Source of the DNA: Hyphomicrobiales bacterium
Lineage (GTDB): Bacteria; Pseudomonadota; Alphaproteobacteria; Rhizobiales; Devosiaceae
Assembly (NCBI GenBank): GCA_004144345.1
Contig: SEEL01000015.1
Location: 1-64,000 of the forward strand
Direction: 5' to 3'
Length of the DNA stretch: 64,000 nucleotides
The position numbers and the translations under genes are program-made. Positions 17,045-27,100 of this stretch are shown here, one piece after another; position 1 is the stretch's first letter, and each line of letters opens with the position of its first letter. The notes below the pieces were generated by a model. The model saw only the letters and a list, made by a program, of their open reading frames with translations. It searched no databases and had not been told where the DNA came from.

Positions 17045-18741
17045 GGGATGTAGTCGTCGGGGTTGATGGCGAGTTTCAGCGCTTCGAGTTGCGGACGGGA
17101 CCAGCCGGGAGGCTGGGTGACCGCGACCCACGCATCGATGTAGTCGCGCGGCGCGTAGACATGTCCATAGCCCACGGGGGCGCTCTGAGACAGGGCGGAG
17201 TCGAGCGCCAGTTGCAGCAGCGTGACCAGCGGGAACCAGTTGAGCGCCGGCGACACATCGGCGCCGCGCGGCGCGACGAGCCAGGCGGGGCGCCGGAGGT
17301 CGGTCTCGAAGGAGAAGAAGACCACCGGGTCGCTGGCATATTGCAGGAAGACAATGCGCATCGGGCCCCAGGGGATGGCATCCCAGCCCGCGGTGCCTGA
17401 CTGGTTCATGAAGCGGATGGCGGAGGAATTGCCGAAGCGCGGCAGCCAATAGGGCGAGCCGGGCTTGCGTGCATCGGTGGCGCGTTTCCAGATGCTGCTG
17501 GAAAAGGGCGGGCCGGCCCAGAGCGCGCCCTGGAACGGATCGGCGAGCACATCATAGACGGTGTTGGAGCCCTGCGAGGCGAGCGCACCGAGGCTGAGAC
17601 CGTAGAGATAGAGGCGCGGGCGGGCGTCCCTGGGCAGTTCGGTCCAATAGCCATAGATGGCATCGAACAGGGCCTGCGCGGTCTCGACGCCATAATCGGG
17701 CTCGACCAGCAGCGAGAGCGCGCTGGGCAGGTAGGAATATTGCAGCGCGACGGACGCGACGTCGCCGCCATGCAGATATTCGAGCGTATCCATGCCGGCA
17801 CGATCGACCCAGCCGGTGCCGACCGGCATGGCGAGCACGAGCACCGAGCGCTCGAAGGCGCCGACGCGACGCAACTCGGCGAGGGCCAGTGCCGCGCGCT
17901 CGTCGAGCGTCGGCGCGGACCGGAGGCCGACATAGACGCGCAGCGGCTCGATGGCGGGCCGGTTGGTGATTGCCGCGATGGCGGCGGCATCGGGACCGGA
18001 CTGCACGAAGACACGCGAATCCCGGCCGATGGTGTCCCAGGCGATCAGCGATTGCGCGCTGCCGGTCTGGTTGCTGCCGGCTGGCGCGGCGTCATCGGTC
18101 GAGACGATGGCATCGAGCTGCTCGTAGAAGCGGTCGGCGGCGCGGAGGGCGGTGCGCCAGAAGACGTTGTTGACGAGGAGGCCCACGAATAGCGCGACGA
18201 GCAGCACCGACAGAACGAGGGCGGCGCGCTGTGGCAGCAGCCGCCGCAGCCAGCGCCCGACCATGCGGATGAGCCCGACGAGCAGCTTGCCGAAGAGAAT
18301 CAGCAGGGCGGCGAGCGGCAGCGCCACGGCCGCGATGAGCAAGGGCTGGAAGTGATCGACGGGCGGCATGTCCATGACCGCGCGCACCGAGTTCTGCCAG
18401 GTGTTCGAATAGGCCAGCGCGAGGGTGACGAGGCCGATGGCGATGAGCGCGATGGTGGCGCCGAGGGCGCGCACGACCGGACCGGGCGGCACCCGGAGGC
18501 CGAGATAGCCCCACAGCCAGTGGACGAAGGTGCCGAGGCCATAGCCGAGGGCGAAGCAGCAGCCCGAGAGCACGCCCTGCACCAGTTCGGTGCGCGGCAG
18601 CAGCGAGGGGGTGAGCGAGAGCGTGAACAGCACCGCGCCCAGCAGCAGCCCCGGCATCGAGAAGCGGGCCGCCAGGCCGTCCCAGAAGGCATTGGCCCCG
18701 CGGACCAGGACATAGCGCTGTTTGAGGCTTCGAGCGGCCAT
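17041..18741 (-). CDS. Membrane-anchored alpha/beta hydrolase (Abhydrolase_9 type)
   Basis: A 566-residue protein. The N-terminal third has four or five hydrophobic helices, with SLTPSLLPRTELVQG typical of the Abhydrolase_9 N-terminal domain. The C-terminal catalytic part has the nucleophile elbow YGLSLGALAS and the AGPPFSSSIW and GHVYAPRDYIDAW segments. The family is uncharacterised but resembles lipases or esterases acting at the cytoplasmic membrane. ATG 18741 begins a basic, Arg-rich N-terminus just before the first helix. Its stop overlaps tadA by 4 nt. Confidence 0.85.
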   Translation of the reverse strand: MAARSLKQRYVLVRGANAFWDGLAARFSMPGLLLGAVLFTLSLTPSLLPRTELVQGVLSGCCFALGYGLGTFVHWLWGYLGLRVPPGPVVRALGATIALIAIGLVTLALAYSNTWQNSVRAVMDMPPVDHFQPLLIAAVALPLAALLILFGKLLVGLIRMVGRWLRRLLPQRAALVLSVLLVALFVGLLVNNVFWRTALRAADRFYEQLDAIVSTDDAAPAGSNQTGSAQSLIAWDTIGRDSRVFVQSGPDAAAIAAITNRPAIEPLRVYVGLRSAPTLDERAALALAELRRVGAFERSVLVLAMPVGTGWVDRAGMDTLEYLHGGDVASVALQYSYLPSALSLLVEPDYGVETAQALFDAIYGYWTELPRDARPRLYLYGLSLGALASQGSNTVYDVLADPFQGALWAGPPFSSSIWKRATDARKPGSPYWLPRFGNSSAIRFMNQSGTAGWDAIPWGPMRIVFLQYASDPVVFFSFETDLRRPAWLVAPRGADVSPALNWFPLVTLLQLALDSALSQSAPVGYGHVYAPRDYIDAWVAVTQPPGWSRPQLEALKLAINPDDYIP

Positions 18742-18863
18742 GGCGCAGCTTTGATCGGTCCGGCTCGGCCCGTCAATCGCCGGCACAGGCTGGGGGCCGA
18801 GAGGCCGCAGGCGTCGGAAAACCGGCCCGGCTGGCCTATAGTCGGCGACCAAGGAGAATCACA

Positions 18864-20648
18864 TTGCCCGTCCGCCAGTTGCCTGAGGATCTGATCAACC
18901 GCATCGCCGCCGGCGAAGTGGTGGAGCGGCCTGCGAGCGTGGTGAAGGAACTGGTCGAGAACGCCATCGACGCCGGGGCAAACCGCATCATCGTCACCAC
19001 AGCGGGGGGCGGGCGAACGCTGATCCGGGTGGAAGATGACGGCATCGGCATGGACCGCGCCGATCTCGAATTGTCGGTGGAGCGGCACGCGACGAGCAAG
19101 CTGGCCGATGACGGGCTCGACGATATCCGCACGCTCGGTTTCCGCGGCGAGGCGCTGGCCTCGATCGGCGCGGTGGCGCATCTCAGCGTGTCGTCGCGCC
19201 CGGCCGACGCCACAAGCGGGTTGCGCGTCGAGGTCAACCGCTCTCGCAAATCCGGCATCGTGCCGCAGGCGATGAACCGCGGCACGATTGTCGAGGTGAA
19301 GGATCTGTTCGCCGGGGTGCCGGCGCGGCTCAAATTCCTGAAGTCGGACCGGGCGGAAGCGGCCGCCGTGGCCGATGTGATCAAGCGGCTGGCGATGGCC
19401 AACCCGCAGGTGCATTTCGTGCTCGATGGCGCCGACCGTTCGCCCACCAACTGGCCGGGCGATGGCGAGCTGGCCTCGCGCGTGATGCAGGTGATGGGCG
19501 CGGACTTCGCGGAGAACGCCGTTCCATTGGCGACGACGCGACATGGCGTGGTGGTGTCGGGGCTCGCTGGGCTGCCGACCTATTCGCGGGCCAATTCGCT
19601 GAGCCAGTTCTATTTCGTCAACGGCCGCTCGGTGCGCGACAAGGTGCTGCTGGGCGCGGTGCGCGCCGCCTATGCCGATTTCGTGTTCCGCGACCGCTTC
19701 CCGGCAATTGCGCTGTTCGTGTCGGTGGACCCGGCGGCGGTGGATGTGAATGTGCATCCGGCAAAGACCGAGTTGCGCTTCCGCGATGCGGGCGGGGTGC
19801 GCTCGGCGGTGATCCGCGCGGTGCTGGATGCGCTGGCGGCGGCCGGGTTCCGGGCCTCCAGCACGGTGGCGGAGGACGTGCTGGGGGCGTTCCGGGCGCC
19901 GGAGATGGATGGGGCTGGTGCAGCGCCGATGTATACGGCCGCCCCCTCCACCGGCTTTGCCGGTCCCCCTCCCCCGTTGCACGGGGGAGGATATGTCCAG
20001 AGCACGGGCTTTGCGGGTTTGGCCGAGCCGAGTGCGCGGTTCGAGGCGTATGAGGCTGAGGGCAGCTATCCGCTGGGGACGGCACGGGCGCAGATGTTCG
20101 AGAATTTCATCGTCGCCCAGAACGGCGATTCACTGGTGCTGATCGACCAGCATGCGGCGCATGAGCGGCTGGTCTATGAGAAGTTCAAGGCGCAGCTCGC
20201 AAGCGGGCCGGTGGCGAGCCAGATGCAGTTGATCCCCGTGGTGATCGAGATGCCGGAAGAGGATTGCGGGCGGCTCGAAGAGGCGGCGCCGACGCTTGAA
20301 AAGCTCGGGCTCTATGTCGAGCGCTTCGGACCGCGCGCCGTGGCGGTGCGCGAGACACCGGCGCTGCTCGGACAGGCCGATGTGGACGGGCTGGTGAAGG
20401 ACCTCGCCGATGGCCTTGCCGAATGGGACAGCACGGAAGCGCTGGGCGACCGGCTCGACACAATCATTGCGCGCATGGCCTGCCACGGCTCGGTGCGGTC
20501 GGGTCGGGTGCTCAGGATCGACGAGATGAATGCGCTGCTGCGCGAGATGGAGCGCACGCCGCATTCGGGCCAGTGCATCCATGGCCGGCCGACCTATGTC
20601 GAGCTGAAGAAGGCCGATCTCGAACGGATGTTCGGACGGACTAGGTAA
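18864..20648 (+). CDS. mutL: DNA mismatch repair protein MutL
   Basis: A 594-residue mismatch-repair ATPase. GHKL motifs appear as ELVENAIDAGA (29-39), DDGIGM and TLGFRGEALASI, followed by the transducer region with FVNGRSVRDK and NVHPAKTELRF. The C-terminal dimerisation domain carries DQHAAHERLVYE together with ACHGSVR and CIHGRPT, which suggests the endonuclease-competent MutL type. TTG 18864 is the start because AAGGAG lies 7 nt upstream and the family N-terminus begins there. Residues 360-376 in the inter-domain linker are encoded by an in-frame palindromic repeat. The 3' end overlaps rsmD by 8 nt. Confidence 0.96.
   Translation: MPVRQLPEDLINRIAAGEVVERPASVVKELVENAIDAGANRIIVTTAGGGRTLIRVEDDGIGMDRADLELSVERHATSKLADDGLDDIRTLGFRGEALASIGAVAHLSVSSRPADATSGLRVEVNRSRKSGIVPQAMNRGTIVEVKDLFAGVPARLKFLKSDRAEAAAVADVIKRLAMANPQVHFVLDGADRSPTNWPGDGELASRVMQVMGADFAENAVPLATTRHGVVVSGLAGLPTYSRANSLSQFYFVNGRSVRDKVLLGAVRAAYADFVFRDRFPAIALFVSVDPAAVDVNVHPAKTELRFRDAGGVRSAVIRAVLDALAAAGFRASSTVAEDVLGAFRAPEMDGAGAAPMYTAAPSTGFAGPPPPLHGGGYVQSTGFAGLAEPSARFEAYEAEGSYPLGTARAQMFENFIVAQNGDSLVLIDQHAAHERLVYEKFKAQLASGPVASQMQLIPVVIEMPEEDCGRLEEAAPTLEKLGLYVERFGPRAVAVRETPALLGQADVDGLVKDLADGLAEWDSTEALGDRLDTIIARMACHGSVRSGRVLRIDEMNALLREMERTPHSGQCIHGRPTYVELKKADLERMFGRTR
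19942..19990. repeat. Palindromic repeat, family A, inserted in frame in mutL
   Basis: CCGGC/GCCGG and CCCCCG/CGGGGG hairpins are joined by GGTCCCCCTCCCCC, matching the intergenic copies at 1-49 and 11094-11142. The copy is open in the mutL frame and encodes PSTGFAGPPPPLHGGG in the linker between the ATPase and dimerisation domains, where insertions are tolerated. Confidence 0.8.
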
Positions 20649-21195
20649 GTTTGAGGAAGTGCACGGCGGCCGCGCCATATTCGCGGCGGTCGTCGAGGGC
20701 GAAGCCGGCGGGCAGCTGCAGTTCGGCGTCGCTCGATTCTTCGAGCACCAGCAGCGTTTCGGGCTTCAGCCAGCCGCCCTGTTGCAGGGAGACCAGCGCC
20801 TGCTCGGCGAGCCCCTTGCCGTAGGGCGGGTCGAGGAAGACGAGATCGACCGGGCCCATGGTGCCGGCGGGGCCGAGATTGGTCGCGTCGCGGCGGAGGA
20901 GCTTGGCCACGCCCCCTGCCCCGAAGGCCTCGATGTGATCGCGGATGAGGCCGCGGGCTTCGGCGCTGGTATCGACGAAGACGATCTGCGCGGCGCCGCG
21001 CGACAGGGCTTCGAGGCCCAGCGCGCCGGTGCCGGCGAAGAGATCGACGACGCGCAGGCCATCGAAATGCGGCCCGAGGCGGCTCGCGAGGATGTTGAAC
21101 ACCGATTCGCGGACGCGATCCGCCGTGGGGCGGATCGACTCGTCTTCAGGCGAGCTCAGCTGCTTGCCACGGAATTTGCCGGCGATGATGCGCAA
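20641..21195 (-). CDS. rsmD: 16S rRNA (guanine-966-N2)-methyltransferase
   Basis: A 184-residue Rossmann-fold methyltransferase. It begins MRIIAGKFRGKQL and has RPTADRVRESVFNIL, the SAM motif VVDLFAGTGALGLEALSRG and the catalytic DPPY in LVFLDPPYGKGL. The start is TTG 21195, just 3 nt after the stop of the pseudouridine synthase gene, so coupled translation is likely. It modifies G966 in the 30S head. Confidence 0.94.
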   Translation of the reverse strand: MRIIAGKFRGKQLSSPEDESIRPTADRVRESVFNILASRLGPHFDGLRVVDLFAGTGALGLEALSRGAAQIVFVDTSAEARGLIRDHIEAFGAGGVAKLLRRDATNLGPAGTMGPVDLVFLDPPYGKGLAEQALVSLQQGGWLKPETLLVLEESSDAELQLPAGFALDDRREYGAAAVHFLKLT

Positions 21196-21198
21196 GGC

Positions 21199-22953
21199 TT
21201 ACGCCTTGGGCCGGCGCGGACGGTCGCCGCCGGGGCCGGAACCACGCGGACGCTTCGGCTTGTCGCCGAAATCCTTGCGCGGGGCACCGCCGCCGGGCTT
21301 GCCGCCGAAGGCGCGCTTCGGGCGGTCACCGCCGGGGGCATCGCTGCCCGGACGCGGCGAATAGGGACGCTTCGGACGATCGCCGAAATCGCCACGCGGC
21401 GGCTTGTCGCCGAAGGAGCGCTTCGGCCGCTCGGCGCCATCGGCGGCGGGGCGGGCGGAATAGGGACGCTTCGGGCGGTCACCGGCGGGCGCGTCGCTGC
21501 CGGGGCGCGGCGAATACGGACGCTTCGGGCGGTCGCCGAAATCGCCACGCGGTGGCTTGTCGCCAAAGGAGCGCTTCGGCCGCTCGGCGCCATCGGCGGG
21601 GCGGGCGGAATAGGGACGCTTCGGGCGGTCACCGGCGGGCGCGTCGCTGCCGGGACGCGGCGAATACGGACGCTTCGGGCGGTCGCCGCCGGGGGCATCG
21701 CTGCCAGGGCGCGGCGAATAGGGACGCTTGGGTCGATCGCCGAAATCACCCTTGGGCTTGTCGCTAAAGGGGCGCTTCGGCCGATCGCCGAAATCGCCAC
21801 GCGGCTTGTCGCCGAAATCCTTCTTGAACGGCGCATCGCCCGTCGGCTTGGGCTTCTTGCCGTAGGTCTTGGCGGTAAATTCGGCCTCGGTGCCGTCCTC
21901 GCGGAAAATCTTGCGCGGCGGGCCGGCATCGAAATCGGGCTTGGCCAGTTCACGGGGCGGGCGACGCGGGCTGCGGCTGCCGGGACGGTCCTTGCGCAGC
22001 GGCGCCTTGGACGGATCGAACTCGCTGCGCTCGCGGTCGGGGCGATCGGCAAAGCGGAAGCGCTCGGTGCGGTCGGCCATGCCCTTGCGCTGCTTAGCCG
22101 GCTCGGCGCCGGGCTTGGCCGCGCGCAGGGCGGGGTTGGCAGCGCCGCGGGCGAGCTTGATGGCGGCGGGTTCGGGCAGTTCGCTGTCGAAATCGACGCC
22201 GGCATCGCTGGCAAGGCGCGCGCCGAGCTGTTCGCGCAGGATACGGGCCTTGACCACTTCGACCGCGCCGATGGGCAGGTCGTTAAGCTGGAACGGGCCG
22301 AAGCTGACGCGGATCAGGCGGTTGACCTGGAGGCCGAGCGCGCCGAGGACGTTCTTGACCTCGCGGTTCTTGCCTTCGCGCAGGCTCAGCACCAGCCAGA
22401 CATTGCTGCCCTGCTCGCGCTCGAGGACGGCTTCGATCGGGCCATACTGGATGCCGTCGATCTCGATGCCATCCTTGAGGGCATCGAGCTGAGCCTGAGT
22501 GATGGAGCCGAAGGCGCGGACGCGGTAGCGGCGGAGCCAGCCGGTGGCCGGCAGTTCGAGGACGCGCTTCAGCCCACCATCATTGGTGAGAAGCAGCAGG
22601 CCTTCGGTATTGATGTCGAGGCGGCCGATGGAGACGACACGCGGCAGGCCCTGCTCTTCGAGGGTTTCGAAGACGGTGGTGCGGCCTTCCGGGTCCTTCT
22701 CGGTGACCACGAGGCCCTGCGGCTTGTGGTAGAGCCAGACGCGCGTGCCCTGGCGGGCCTGCAGCGGCTGGCCGTCGACCCGGACCTTGTCTTTCTCGGT
22801 GACGTTGAAGGCGGGGGTGCGAATGACCTTGCCGTTGACGGCGACCCTCCCCTCCTTGATCCACAGTTCGGCGTCGCGGCGCGAACAAAGACCGGCGCGG
22901 GCGATGACTTTGGCAAGCCGGTCGCCGGCAAAGGCGGAGGAATTATCGGACAT
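21199..22953 (-). CDS. RluB-like 23S rRNA pseudouridine synthase with long repetitive basic tail
   Basis: A 584-residue protein. Residues 8-70 form an S4 RNA-binding domain (RLAKVIARAGLCSRRDAELWI). Residues about 75-250 are the RsuA/RluB catalytic domain with GRLDINTEGLLLLTND, whose Asp is the nucleophile, and REGKNREVKNVL. After about residue 325 comes a low-complexity Arg/Lys/Pro/Gly tail built from RPKRPYS-x-RPGSDAP and GDFGD modules, including a 50-51-residue block present twice in tandem. ATG 22953 follows AGGAG. It probably modifies helix 89/90 of 23S rRNA; the tail may help bind RNA. Confidence 0.9.
   Translation of the reverse strand: MSDNSSAFAGDRLAKVIARAGLCSRRDAELWIKEGRVAVNGKVIRTPAFNVTEKDKVRVDGQPLQARQGTRVWLYHKPQGLVVTEKDPEGRTTVFETLEEQGLPRVVSIGRLDINTEGLLLLTNDGGLKRVLELPATGWLRRYRVRAFGSITQAQLDALKDGIEIDGIQYGPIEAVLEREQGSNVWLVLSLREGKNREVKNVLGALGLQVNRLIRVSFGPFQLNDLPIGAVEVVKARILREQLGARLASDAGVDFDSELPEPAAIKLARGAANPALRAAKPGAEPAKQRKGMADRTERFRFADRPDRERSEFDPSKAPLRKDRPGSRSPRRPPRELAKPDFDAGPPRKIFREDGTEAEFTAKTYGKKPKPTGDAPFKKDFGDKPRGDFGDRPKRPFSDKPKGDFGDRPKRPYSPRPGSDAPGGDRPKRPYSPRPGSDAPAGDRPKRPYSARPADGAERPKRSFGDKPPRGDFGDRPKRPYSPRPGSDAPAGDRPKRPYSARPAADGAERPKRSFGDKPPRGDFGDRPKRPYSPRPGSDAPGGDRPKRAFGGKPGGGAPRKDFGDKPKRPRGSGPGGDRPRRPKA
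21205..21830. repeat. Tandem coding repeats in the pseudouridine synthase tail
   Basis: A unit of about 150 nt coding for an RPKRPYSPRPGSDAPAGD, RPKRPYSARPADGAE and RPKRSFGDKPPRGDFGD series occurs twice in a row (150 and 153 nt), flanked by partial copies. All copies keep the reading frame. Such arrays expand and contract by recombination, so length should differ between strains. Confidence 0.8.
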
Positions 22954-23024
22954 TCATGACTCCTGCGGGCCCTGTGGGCGGCGCATCTACGAGTAAGCGC
23001 AGCCGGCGGCTGCGCGGGAAGCGA

Positions 23025-23624
23025 TCAGCTCTTCTTGAGCAGGATCTTGCGGATTTCCGGCGGACAGGCCGGGTCGTTCACAGAGACCAGATCGCCATTG
23101 GCGGCGAGGCAGACGAGGTCCTGCTGATTGGCGTTGACCGAGAAATACTGCTCGGGCGGGGTGTAGATCGAGCGCTTCCTGGTGAAGCGGAATTCCTTCA
23201 TGTGGCCGGTCAGCGCCTTGAGCTCTTCGGCGGTCAGCGGGCGGCCGTCGGGCGTTGCGACGGTGACGACCTTGGTGCGCTTGGCGCGCGCCAGATCCTC
23301 GGCGGTGAGGCCGGTGGTGTCGAGCTTAACGGCGCTCGAATCCTCGGGCAGCATCTCTTCGGCGGTCGCTTCGGTGGGCGCCGCAAGGCCCTGGCCGCTC
23401 TTGGGCATAACCAGCGGGCCGCGGGGATTGGTCGGGTCGGGCTTCACTTCCTGCGGCACAAGGCCGATGCCCTGGGCAGTCGAGGTCATGACCTCGCGCT
23501 CGAAGGTGCCGAAATCGGTGAAGGCGTTGGTGCCTTCGGTGGTGGTGCAGGCGCTAAGCCCCACGCCGGTAAGCAGCACGATGGCAAGGCCAACGGCCCG
23601 CTGCCCGGTCAAGTCGAACGCCAT
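23025..23624 (-). CDS. Hypothetical lipoprotein next to lspA
   Basis: A 199-residue protein with a signal peptide ending in the lipobox LSAC (Cys26), so it should be lipidated and exported. The mature part is polar, with TAQGIGLVPQEVKPDP and GPLVMPKSG blocks and a Lys-rich end; no enzyme motif is visible. ATG 23624 has a strong GGAAGGGAAG ribosome-binding site. It lies 78 nt downstream of lspA in the same direction. I do not recognise the family with certainty. Confidence 0.75.
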   Translation of the reverse strand: MAFDLTGQRAVGLAIVLLTGVGLSACTTTEGTNAFTDFGTFEREVMTSTAQGIGLVPQEVKPDPTNPRGPLVMPKSGQGLAAPTEATAEEMLPEDSSAVKLDTTGLTAEDLARAKRTKVVTVATPDGRPLTAEELKALTGHMKEFRFTRKRSIYTPPEQYFSVNANQQDLVCLAANGDLVSVNDPACPPEIRKILLKKS

Positions 23625-23702
23625 GTAACTTCCCTTCCACCCCGCAATCGCGGGCTTATAGCCCGTAGAGGCGCGTAATTCCAGATTCTGGCAGCAATTC
23701 GT

Positions 23703-24188
23703 TCACGCCGCGTTTGCACCGCGCTTGCGGCCGATTCCGGTGAGATCGAGGAGCAAAAGACACACCCCGACAGTGATTGCCGCATCGGCGATGTTGAACA
23801 CAAAGAGCGAGAAATCGCCGAAATGCAGCCAGAAGAAATCGGCCACGGCCCCGAAAAGCCAGCGGTCGACGGCGTTGGAGACGGCGCCGCCGATGCAGAT
23901 GGCGAGGCCGACGCGGACCAAAGTCGAAGTGCTGCGGGCCCACCAGACGACCAGCGCCGTCAGCGCCACGGCGACGACGATGCCCACGGCCCAGGCCGGG
24001 AGCGAACCGAGCATGCCGAAGGACACGCCGCGATTGTAGATGAAGCCGATATCGAGGAAGGGCAGGACGGGGACGAAGCGTCCCTCGGGCCAGCCCATCA
24101 CATCCATCTGCACATATTTGTGCAGACGGTCGGCGCCGAAGGCGACCAGCCCGACCAGCAGCGAGAGCCAGAGACCGGCGCGACTCAC
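23703..24188 (-). CDS. lspA: Lipoprotein signal peptidase (signal peptidase II)
   Basis: A 161-residue inner-membrane aspartic protease that cleaves prolipoprotein signal peptides. Four hydrophobic helices are visible. The catalytic aspartates lie in [10 protein letters not shown] and FNIADAAI, and [10 protein letters not shown] is the conserved periplasmic stretch. The start is GTG 24188, overlapping the ileS stop by 4 nt (GTGA); the long upstream reading frame is an ileS shadow. The ileS-lspA pairing is widespread in bacteria. Confidence 0.94.
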   Translation of the reverse strand: MSRAGLWLSLLVGLVAFGADRLHKYVQMDVMGWPEGRFVPVLPFLDIGFIYNRGVSFGMLGSLPAWAVGIVVAVALTALVVWWARSTSTLVRVGLAICIGGAVSNAVDRWLFGAVADFFWLHFGDFSLFVFNIADAAITVGVCLLLLDLTGIGRKRGANAA

Positions 24189-27100
24189 GCGCCGAGCCCC
24201 GCGGCCTTGCGCTCGGCCAGCGCCTGGACGTCGCGCCTCGACAGATCGCCCTCCATGTCGGCGGCGGCGAAATAGCGGCGCGAGCGGAGGCACTGGCGCC
24301 CATAGGCATCGGCCCGGTCGAACACCACGCCCACACCCTTCACCTCGGGCAGCGTGAAGGCGCCTTGGGGGGCGGCTTCGGGCTTGAGGTCGAGGAAGGA
24401 GGTGATGCTGATCTCGGCGAGATCGACACCGTCGAGCGCGGCGCGCAAATCGGCGTCCTCGACGTAGACTTTCGGGGCTGCCTCGAGCGAGGAACCGATG
24501 GTCTTTTCGCGGCGCACGATTTCGAGCGCGCCGTTGACGACCTTGCGGACCTCGCGCACCTTTTCCCACTTTTCGGCCAGCGCCGCGTCGGCCCAATCGG
24601 CCGGCAGGTCGGGGAACTGGCGGAGATGCACCGAGACGTCGGCGCCGGAATGGCGTTCTAGCCAGCACTCTTCCATGGTGAAGACGAGGATCGGCGCAAG
24701 CCAGGCGGTGAGGCAGTCGAAGACGCGATCGATCACCGTCAGCGCCGCGCGGCGCCGGGTCGAGCTGATCGGGTCGCAATAGAGCACGTCCTTGCGGATG
24801 TCGAAGTAGAAGGCCGACAGCTCGACATTCATGAAGTTCGACAGCGCGGCGACGACGCGCTTGTAGTCGTACTGGCCATAGGCCTCGCGGACCAGCGCAT
24901 CGAACTCGGAGAGGCGATTGAGGATCAGCCGCTCGAGTTCGGGCATGTCGGCGAGCGCCACGGCCTCATCGGCCTTGTAGTGCGCGAGATTGCCGAGCAG
25001 CCAGCGCATAGTGTTGCGCAGCTTGCGGTAGGAATCGACCGTGGTGTTGATGATGTCCTTGCCGATGCGGAGGTCGTCGGCATAGTCCGACTGCGCCACC
25101 CAGAGGCGAAGGATATCGGCACCGTATTGCTTGATGATGTCCTGCGGGGCGGTGGTGTTGCCCAGCGATTTCGACATCTTGCGGCCTTCGCCATCGAGCG
25201 TGAAGCCGTGCGTCAGGACGCTCGCATAGGGCGCGTAGCCATTGGTGGCGCAGCTTTCGAGCAGCGAGGAATGGAACCAGCCGCGATGCTGGTCCGAGCC
25301 TTCGAGATACATGCCGGCCGGGAACTGCAGGTCGGGCCATTTCTGCTTGTTGCGCAGCACCCAGCTATGGGTCGTGCCGGATTCGAACCAGACGTCGAGA
25401 ATATCGTCGATCTTGGTCCAGTTGTCCGGATCGGGCACGGCATCGCCGAGGAAGCGCTCCTTGGCGCCCGGCTTGAACCAGGCGTCGGCGCCCTCGTCCT
25501 CGAAGGCCTGGCCGATACGGTGATTGACCTGATCGTCCTTGAGGATCTCGTTGGTTTCGACGTTGTAGAACACGGCGATCGGCACGCCCCAGGCGCGCTG
25601 GCGGCTGAGCACCCAGTCGGGGCGATCGGCGATCATGGCGCGCAGGCGGTTCTGGCCGGCGTCGGGGTAGAACTTCGTTGCATCGATGGCCGCAAGCGAC
25701 CGGGCGCGCAGCGTATCGCCGGCCTTACCCTCGATGTCGCGGTCCATGTAGACGAACCATTGCGGCGTGTTGCGGTAGATGATCGGCTTCTTGGACCGCC
25801 AGCTGTGCGGGTACTGATGCTTGACGCGGCCGCGGGCCATCATGGCGCCGCGCTCGGCCAGCGCCGTGATGACGCGATTGTTGGCGTCGCCCTTCTTGCC
25901 GCTGTCGTCGATGACGCGGGCACCATCGAAGCCCGGCGCGTCCTTGGTGTAGAAGCCCGCATCGTCGACCGTGTAGGGGATCGCCGTATCGATGCCGAGC
26001 GCCTGCAAATGGCGTGACGATTCCATCCAGATGCCGAAATCGTCGAGGCCGTGGCCCGGCGCGGTGTGGACGAAGCCCGTACCGGCATCATCGGTGACAT
26101 GCTCGCCTTCGAGCAGTGGCACTTCGAAGGTGTAGCCACCGGCGAGCCCACGGAGGGGATGTGATAAGGTAATCTCGGCGAGGTCGGCTGGTGTCACGTC
26201 GCTGAGGCGGGTGAAGGCTCCGACCTTGGCCTTCGCAAAGGTGTCCGCTGCCAGCTTGTCGGCGAGCACGTATTTCTCGCCCTTGGCAGCCCAGTTGCCC
26301 TCGGGTGCCTCGGTAACTTCGTAGAGGCCGTACGCAATCTTGTTGGAGTATGAAACCGCGCGGTTGGCAGGGATCGTCCACGGAGTTGTTGTCCAGATGA
26401 CTACGCTCGCGGCGTCCAACTGTGACCGATAGTTTGAGAGTTCGCGACCTTTGGCGTCCGCTTCCTGGTCAGCCTTCGCACCGGCACCCACGACTGGCCC
26501 TCCACGCCAGAGCAGTGCACCGGAAGAATGGATCGGGAACTTCACCCAGATGGTGTCGCTCTCGTAGTCGGCATATTCGATCTCGGCTTCGGCCAGCGCC
26601 GTGCGTTCGACCACCGACCACATCACGGGCTTCGAGCCGCGATAGAGCTGGCCGCTGCTCGCGAGCTTGTGCAGTTCGCGCGCGATCTGCGCTTCGGCAT
26701 CGAAGCTCATCGTCAGATAGGGGTCGGACCAATCGCCGATGACGCCGAGGCGCTTGAACTCCTCGCGCTGGGTGTCGACCCAGTATTGCGCGAAGGTGCG
26801 GCACTCGGCGCGGAATTCGTTGATCTCGACCTTGGACTTGTCCTGGCCCTTGGCGCGGTACTTTTCCTCGATCTTCCATTCGATCGGCAGGCCGTGGCAG
26901 TCCCAGCCCGGCACATAGGCCGAGTTGTAGCCGAGCATGGTCTTGGAGCGGGTCACCAGATCCTTGAGGATCTTGTTGAGCGCGTGGCCGATGTGGATGT
27001 TGCCATTGGCGTAGGGCGGGCCGTCATGCAGCGTGAACAGCGGCTTGCCCTCGCCCGCCTGGCGCTGCTTGCCGTAAAGGTCCATGTCCTGCCAGCGCTT

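Noticed and set aside
21205..21830. CRISPR-like array
   Set aside because: The repeats are in-frame coding modules of the pseudouridine synthase tail, with no unique spacers and no cas genes.
20659..22959. Very long plus-strand reading frame (about 766 codons) opposite rsmD and the pseudouridine synthase
   Set aside because: It is the antisense shadow of two clear genes in GC-rich DNA with biased third positions; no domain is recognisable.
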